Shown: one piece after another, positions 32,661 through 36,065 of the stretch
How positions within the stretch are numbered: the stretch's first letter is position 1
Layout of the letters: each line of letters opens with the position of its first letter
Source of the DNA: Desertivirga xinjiangensis
GTDB lineage: Bacteria; Bacteroidota; Bacteroidia; Sphingobacteriales; Sphingobacteriaceae
Reading direction: 5' to 3'
Assembly: GCF_024436435.1 (NCBI RefSeq)
Contig: NZ_JAFMZP010000016.1
Coordinates: 1 to 36,065, forward strand
Length of the DNA stretch: 36,065 nucleotides
The notes under the pieces: generated by a model
Databases searched by the model: none
Told to the model about the DNA's origin: nothing
What the model saw: only the letters and a program-made list of their open reading frames with translations
Made by a program: the position numbers and the translations under genes

Positions 32661-34301
32661 ATGAAGATAGCTCTTGCTCAACTTAATTATCATATTGGAA
32701 ACTTTGAGGCGAACACTCAAAAAATTATAGATGCTATTGGCAATGCGAAGTCTAAAGGAGCAGAACTTGTAGTTTTTGCGGAGTTAGCAATCTGTGGGTA
32801 TCCGCCCCGGGATTTCCTTGAGTTTACAGAATTCATAGAATTATGTGAGAAGTCGATCGAAAAAGTGGTGGACACTTGTCAGGGTATCGCCTGTATAATT
32901 GGTGCTCCTACCCGGAACCCGCAGAAGGCGGGAAAGGATCTGTTTAACTCAGCCTATTTTATTGAAGACGGAACCATAAAAGCCGTAGTTAACAAAGCGC
33001 TACTGCCAACTTATGATGTTTTTGACGAGTATCGTTACTTTCAACCCAATACAGATTTTAACTGCATAAATTTTAAAGGACTAAAGATAGCTTTAACTAT
33101 TTGTGAAGATCTTTGGAATATAAATGACAATCCCTTGTATGTTTCAGCTCCAATGGATGAGTTGATAAAAGAAGGGCCTGATTTGATGATCAACATTGCG
33201 GCCTCTCCTTTTTCTTACAATCATGATGATAACCGTTACAAGGTACTAAAGGATAATGCTCTAAAATATAATCTCCCATTATTATATGTTAATCAGGTAG
33301 GATCACAGACAGAAATTATTTTCGATGGTGGTTCATTTGCATTTAGTGCTAAAGGTGAGTTGCTGGACCAGTTAAAGTATTTTGAGGAAGACCTGAAGGT
33401 ATACGACTTTGATTCCGGTGAGTTGAAAGGCCTCACTGCTTTGGAATATCAGCCAGCGGCAGATGTTGCACAAATTCATGATGCCTTGATTCTTGGTATT
33501 AAAGATTATTTTAAGAAGTCCGGGTTTTCCAAAGCAGTACTCGGGCTGTCTGGTGGAATAGATTCTGCGGTAGTCTGTGCCTTGGCGGCCGAAGCATTGG
33601 GGGCAGAAAATGTCATGGCTGTGCTTATGCCCTCTAAGTTTTCTACTGATCATTCAATTCAGGATGCCTTGGATCTTGTGAAGAATCTTGGATGTAAACA
33701 TGAAATAGTGCCGATAAAAGAGGCCGCCGATGCCTTTGACAGGGTGCTGGCTCCAGTATTTAAAGGTTTACCTTTTAATATAGCTGAAGAAAATATCCAG
33801 GCCAGAAGCCGGGCCGTTATAGTTATGGCTTTTTCGAATAAGTTCGGCTATATCCTGTTGAACACTTCTAATAAAAGTGAGTGTGCTGTAGGATATGGTA
33901 CTTTGTACGGGGATATGGCTGGTGCGATTTCGGTTATCGGCGATGTTTATAAAACTCAAGTCTATGCTCTTGCCAGGTATATAAATCGTGATCGCGAGAT
34001 AATTCCTGAAAACAGTATTGTAAAGCCACCTTCTGCAGAGTTGCGACCTGACCAGAAGGATAGTGATTCTCTGCCTGACTATGACGTTCTCGATAGCTTG
34101 CTTTACCAGTATATAGAACTAAAAAAGAGCTCGGCTGAACTAATCTCTGAGGGCTTCGATGCAGAAATGGTTGCCAAGGTTCTGAAAATGGTTAACCGTG
34201 CAGAATTTAAACGTTATCAAACGCCTCCAATTCTTCGGGTATCACCTAAAGCTTTCGGGATGGGTAGAAGGATGCCAATTGTTGGTAAATATCTATCATA
34301 A
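32661..34301 (+). CDS. nadE: Glutamine-dependent NAD+ synthetase
   Basis: Makes NAD+ from nicotinic acid adenine dinucleotide using glutamine as the nitrogen source; cytosolic, last step of NAD synthesis. It has 546 residues. The N-terminal nitrilase-type amidase domain has a complete triad: Glu41 (FAELAICGYPP), Lys112 (NKALLPTYDVFDE) and Cys148 (LTICEDLW). The C-terminal synthetase domain has the PP-loop SGGIDS (297-302) and the family segments NIQARSRAVIVMAF, TSNKSECAVGYGTLYGD and KPPSAELRPDQKDSDSLPDY. All key residues are present. It starts at ATG 32661. nadE next to gldB is an arrangement I recall from flavobacteria, with gldC between them there. Confidence 0.96.
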   Translation: MKIALAQLNYHIGNFEANTQKIIDAIGNAKSKGAELVVFAELAICGYPPRDFLEFTEFIELCEKSIEKVVDTCQGIACIIGAPTRNPQKAGKDLFNSAYFIEDGTIKAVVNKALLPTYDVFDEYRYFQPNTDFNCINFKGLKIALTICEDLWNINDNPLYVSAPMDELIKEGPDLMINIAASPFSYNHDDNRYKVLKDNALKYNLPLLYVNQVGSQTEIIFDGGSFAFSAKGELLDQLKYFEEDLKVYDFDSGELKGLTALEYQPAADVAQIHDALILGIKDYFKKSGFSKAVLGLSGGIDSAVVCALAAEALGAENVMAVLMPSKFSTDHSIQDALDLVKNLGCKHEIVPIKEAADAFDRVLAPVFKGLPFNIAEENIQARSRAVIVMAFSNKFGYILLNTSNKSECAVGYGTLYGDMAGAISVIGDVYKTQVYALARYINRDREIIPENSIVKPPSAELRPDQKDSDSLPDYDVLDSLLYQYIELKKSSAELISEGFDAEMVAKVLKMVNRAEFKRYQTPPILRVSPKAFGMGRRMPIVGKYLS

Positions 34302-34416
34302 CGGCCAAATGCGTGTTTTGTCATTATTGGGTAATTTGATAGCCGTTTGATTAAACTCTATGATTTCTTTCAGTCTATTATAATAGATAATAATATTTAG
34401 AAAGGATAGGATAGAG

Positions 34417-35004
34417 ATGAGAAAGATGGCGTTTATGTTGCTTTTTGCCGCTTCGTTTCTTACAGCATGCTCTTCTTATAATATTTATTCTGTAAGTAAA
34501 GACAAGCTCGACGTAACCAAGTATCAAACTTACGCATGGATGAGTGGTAATGAATCTAAGCTCCAGGATTATTATAATAATGACATTGCTGAAGAGAAAA
34601 TCATAGAGTCGGCAAACACGGCTCTGAGCAGCCGGGGTTTGAAGCTAAATAACAAACAACCCGATATATTGATACGTTACACAGCGGTGATTGACGAGAA
34701 ATCGCGTACCGTTAATGAGCCGGTATACTATCAATCGCCCTACCGATATGTTCCTGCAGTAGGCTACTATCGTGGAAGGGCAATTTATTATTACCGTTAC
34801 GTAAGACCATTTCCGGTTTATGTAGGAGCAGAAGAGCGCAAAGTAGAATTTGAGGAAGGAAATATTGTGATCGACCTGATTGACCGTAAAACGTCCAAAG
34901 TAATTTGGAGGGGGGTAGCAAAGGGAGAAGTAAATAATCCTGAAAATGCGGTCAACGATTTGCCGAAAGTTATCAGCAAGATATTTGATAAGCTTCCTTC
35001 ATAG
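34417..35004 (+). CDS. DUF4136 lipoprotein
   Basis: A 195-residue predicted outer-membrane or periplasmic lipoprotein. The signal MRKMAFMLLFAASFLTAC has lipidated Cys18. The DUF4136 pattern follows: KYQTYAWM, then ESANTALSSRGLKLNNKQPDILIRYTAV and the C-terminal EEGNIVIDLIDRKTSKVIWRGVAKG. A Tyr/Arg-rich insert lies at about 107-133. It is preceded by a purine-rich segment (AGGATAGGATAGAG) before ATG 34417 and followed by a terminator. Function unknown; it is a single-gene unit. Confidence 0.85.
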   Translation: MRKMAFMLLFAASFLTACSSYNIYSVSKDKLDVTKYQTYAWMSGNESKLQDYYNNDIAEEKIIESANTALSSRGLKLNNKQPDILIRYTAVIDEKSRTVNEPVYYQSPYRYVPAVGYYRGRAIYYYRYVRPFPVYVGAEERKVEFEEGNIVIDLIDRKTSKVIWRGVAKGEVNNPENAVNDLPKVISKIFDKLPS

Positions 35005-35022
35005 CTTAGTTATTACCTATAG

Positions 35023-35050
35023 CCGCCGGGTTTGCCTGGCGGTTATTTTA
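35023..35050 (+). terminator. Terminator after the DUF4136 gene
   Basis: CCGCCGGG (35023-35030), loop TTTG, CCTGGCGG (35035-35042) with one G-U pair, followed by TTATTTTATTT. GC-rich stem, 18 nt past the stop. Confidence 0.85.
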
Positions 35051-35086
35051 TTTCAGAAGAATGCTATCTTTAGCTAAAATTTGATC

Positions 35087-35602
35087 ATGAAAACATTAGC
35101 ATTTATCCTTCTGGCTTTTTTTATTACTCCCCCAAAATCTGTGCATGATTTTAAGGTAAAGTCGATCGATGGCAGCGAATTGAATCTAAAGAAATATAAG
35201 GGCAAAAAGATATTGATTGTGAATACTGCATCAAAGTGCGGTTATACACCCCAGTATGCAGAACTTGAAAAGTTATCACAGCAATATAAGGATAAACTCG
35301 TAGTAATTGGCTTTCCAGCTAATGATTTTGGGGGGCAAGAACCAGGTAGCAATCCGTTAATAAAGGAGTTCTGCCAGAAAAATTATGGTGTCACTTTTCC
35401 GCTTGCAGAGAAGGTGAGCGTTAAAGGAGAGGATGCTGCCGAGATATTCAAATTTCTGACGTCGGCGGAGAATCCTGATTTTAAGGGGGATATAAAATGG
35501 AACTTCGAAAAGTTTTTGATTGATGAGAATGGAAAATTAATCCATAGGTTCCGGTCATCTGTAAAGCCTCTTGCAGAAGAAATTACTAAATATCTGAGAT
35601 AA
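35087..35602 (+). CDS. Glutathione peroxidase-family protein, exported
   Basis: A thiol peroxidase of the GPx family that reduces hydroperoxides, probably with thioredoxin-like reductants. I chose ATG 35087 (MKTLAFILLAFFITPPKS), which gives a signal peptide; the TTG at 35081 would add two residues. The catalytic Cys51 (ASKCGYTPQY, Cys replacing selenocysteine), Gln84 (FGGQEPGSN), Trp138 and Asn139 (IKWNFEKFLID) are all present. Length (about 171) is normal. The signal peptide implies periplasmic or surface location, unlike the cytosolic majority of the family. A weak -7-like TATCTTTA at 35065 precedes it. Confidence 0.93.
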   Translation: MKTLAFILLAFFITPPKSVHDFKVKSIDGSELNLKKYKGKKILIVNTASKCGYTPQYAELEKLSQQYKDKLVVIGFPANDFGGQEPGSNPLIKEFCQKNYGVTFPLAEKVSVKGEDAAEIFKFLTSAENPDFKGDIKWNFEKFLIDENGKLIHRFRSSVKPLAEEITKYLR

Positions 35603-35631
35603 AGTATCTTCAGTATTATTTTTAAATTAAT

Positions 35632-35662
35632 TTTGGATAACTGATTTCTGCGCCTATATTTG
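35632..35662 (+). promoter_or_regulatory. Consensus Bacteroidetes promoter for the tRNA-Val genes
   Basis: TTTG (35632-35635), 19 nt, then TATATTTG (35655-35662) matches TTTG-N19-TAnnTTTG perfectly. Transcription would begin near 35668, about 40 nt before the first tRNA. Confidence 0.85.
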
Positions 35663-35707
35663 CAGCATGAAATCGGATAGGTAATTCTTGCTATCTGATA
35701 TCAAAAA

Positions 35708-35785
35708 GGGAGATTAGCTCAGCTGGTTCAGAGCACCTGCCTTACAAGCAGGGGGTCACTGGTTCGAACCCAGTATCTCCCACCA
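35708..35785 (+). tRNA. tRNA-Val (UAC), copy 1
   Basis: A full cloverleaf with encoded CCA. The acceptor is GGGAGAT paired with ATCTCCC, the D-arm holds AGCTCAGCTGGTT, and the anticodon stem CCTGC/GCAGG has loop CTTACAA, giving anticodon TAC, which reads GUA (valine). The T-arm ACTGG-TTCGAAC-CCAGT is followed by discriminator A and CCA. Confidence 0.96.
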
Positions 35786-35815
35786 ACCCTTCAAGCCGAT
35801 TGAAGGGTTTTTATT
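35785..35815 (+). terminator. Terminator between the two tRNA-Val genes
   Basis: AACCCTTCAA (35785-35794), loop GCCGA, TTGAAGGGTT (35800-35809), then TTTATTT. The 10-bp stem starts at the last A of the CCA end of the first tRNA. Confidence 0.8.
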
Positions 35816-35828
35816 TCTATTACTTCCA

Positions 35829-35906
35829 GGGAGATTAGCTCAGCTGGTTCAGAGCACCTGCCTTACAAGCAGGGGGTCACTGGTTCGAACCCAGTATCTC
35901 CCACCA
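35829..35906 (+). tRNA. tRNA-Val (UAC), copy 2
   Basis: Identical over all 78 nt to the copy at 35708, 121 bp downstream, with the same acceptor, anticodon loop CTTACAA and CCA. Only 14 nt separate it from the preceding terminator, leaving no room for its own -33/-7 promoter. Confidence 0.96.
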
Positions 35907-35909
35907 TAA

Positions 35910-35943
35910 AAAGCCCTTCAGATTAAGTTCTGAGGGGTTTTTT
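35910..35943 (+). terminator. Terminator after the second tRNA-Val
   Basis: CCCTTCAGA (35914-35922) pairs with TCTGAGGGG (35929-35937) with one G-U pair, loop TTAAGT, extended by AAG/TTT pairing, then a T-run to 35943. Confidence 0.8.
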
Positions 35944-35944
35944 G

Positions 35945-35995
35945 GGATCAGTCCGGAAAGTTGGGGGGATGTTCTTGGATCAGTCCGGAAAGTTG
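35945..35995. repeat. 19-bp direct repeat downstream of the tRNAs
   Basis: GGATCAGTCCGGAAAGTTG occurs at 35945-35963 and again at 35977-35995, period 32 bp. The second copy forms AGTCC/GGACT with the following bases. The rest of the window, to 36065, contains no gene and ends in TGAACTGACT, which resembles an IS3-family (IS150-type) transposon end. Confidence 0.7.
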
Positions 35996-36065
35996 TGGAC
36001 TAGGCGTATATTTTGGATAACCTGTACATAAAGAATTCGATATTAGTTACCCCTCTGAACTGACT

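Noticed and set aside
35667..35684. Tiny leader peptide MKSDR between the promoter and tRNA-Val
   Set aside because: Five codons at the predicted transcription start of a tRNA operon; most likely chance.
35708..35906. Repeat unit or attachment-site duplication formed by the two tRNAs
   Set aside because: Both are complete, functional-looking tRNAs with separate terminators. The repeat is the genes themselves, and no integrase is seen in the window.

Overview
This window looks like a chromosomal core region of a Bacteroidota bacterium, most likely Sphingobacteriales (Pedobacter or a relative). The evidence is a complete gldK-gldL-gldM-gldN cluster, a PorW/SprE-like lipoprotein and GldB (all type IX secretion/gliding proteins), a DUF4271-hemD pair, an AtpB with a long periplasmic N-terminus, and a textbook Bacteroidetes promoter (TTTG-N19-TATATTTG). 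I cannot assign a genus or species from sequence reading alone.

Layout. 1-5060: the 5' end of an unidentified minus-strand gene, a small proline-rich secreted protein, a GDSL lipoprotein esterase (tesA-like) divergent from an ABC ATPase/permease pair (ybbA-ybbP-like), a MITE-like palindromic element and a small hypothetical gene. 5239-6849: an orphan PAS-GAF histidine kinase. 6886-6997: a GC-rich REP-like palindrome. 7107-10655: an Omp85-family barrel, DUF4271 and HemD. 10856-15510: gldKLMN, closed by a terminator whose stem overlaps the 3' end of the convergent uvrC. 15536-22709 (minus strand): uvrC, a class A penicillin-binding protein and porW, with a second REP-like palindrome between uvrC and the PBP gene. 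22910-28847: an ATP synthase operon (atpZ/I-like, a small membrane protein, atpB, E, F, H, A, G) with hairpins in two intergenic gaps and a strong terminator. 28966-30488: aldo/keto reductase, a DUF6496 protein and a small membrane protein. 30526-31890: gldB, with an 87-bp tandem repeat at its 5' end. 31917-35602: a PorT-like barrel, nadE, a DUF4136 lipoprotein and a glutathione peroxidase. 35632-36065: a consensus promoter, two identical tRNA-Val(UAC) genes each followed by a terminator, and a short direct repeat that may be decayed insertion-sequence end material.

How it fits together. The dominant theme is the cell envelope and type IX secretion. GldL-GldM form the proton-driven inner-membrane motor, GldK-GldN the periplasmic/outer-membrane ring, PorW links the parts, and GldB and the PorT-like barrel are accessory. 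The F1Fo ATP synthase (without beta and epsilon) shares the same proton gradient. I found no wholly novel defence or biosynthetic system. The most unusual items are non-coding: the in-frame 87-bp repeat carrying gldB start codons, the two classes of dispersed palindrome, the operator-like dyad before gldK, the hairpins inside the atp operon, and the duplicated tRNA-Val with an intervening terminator.
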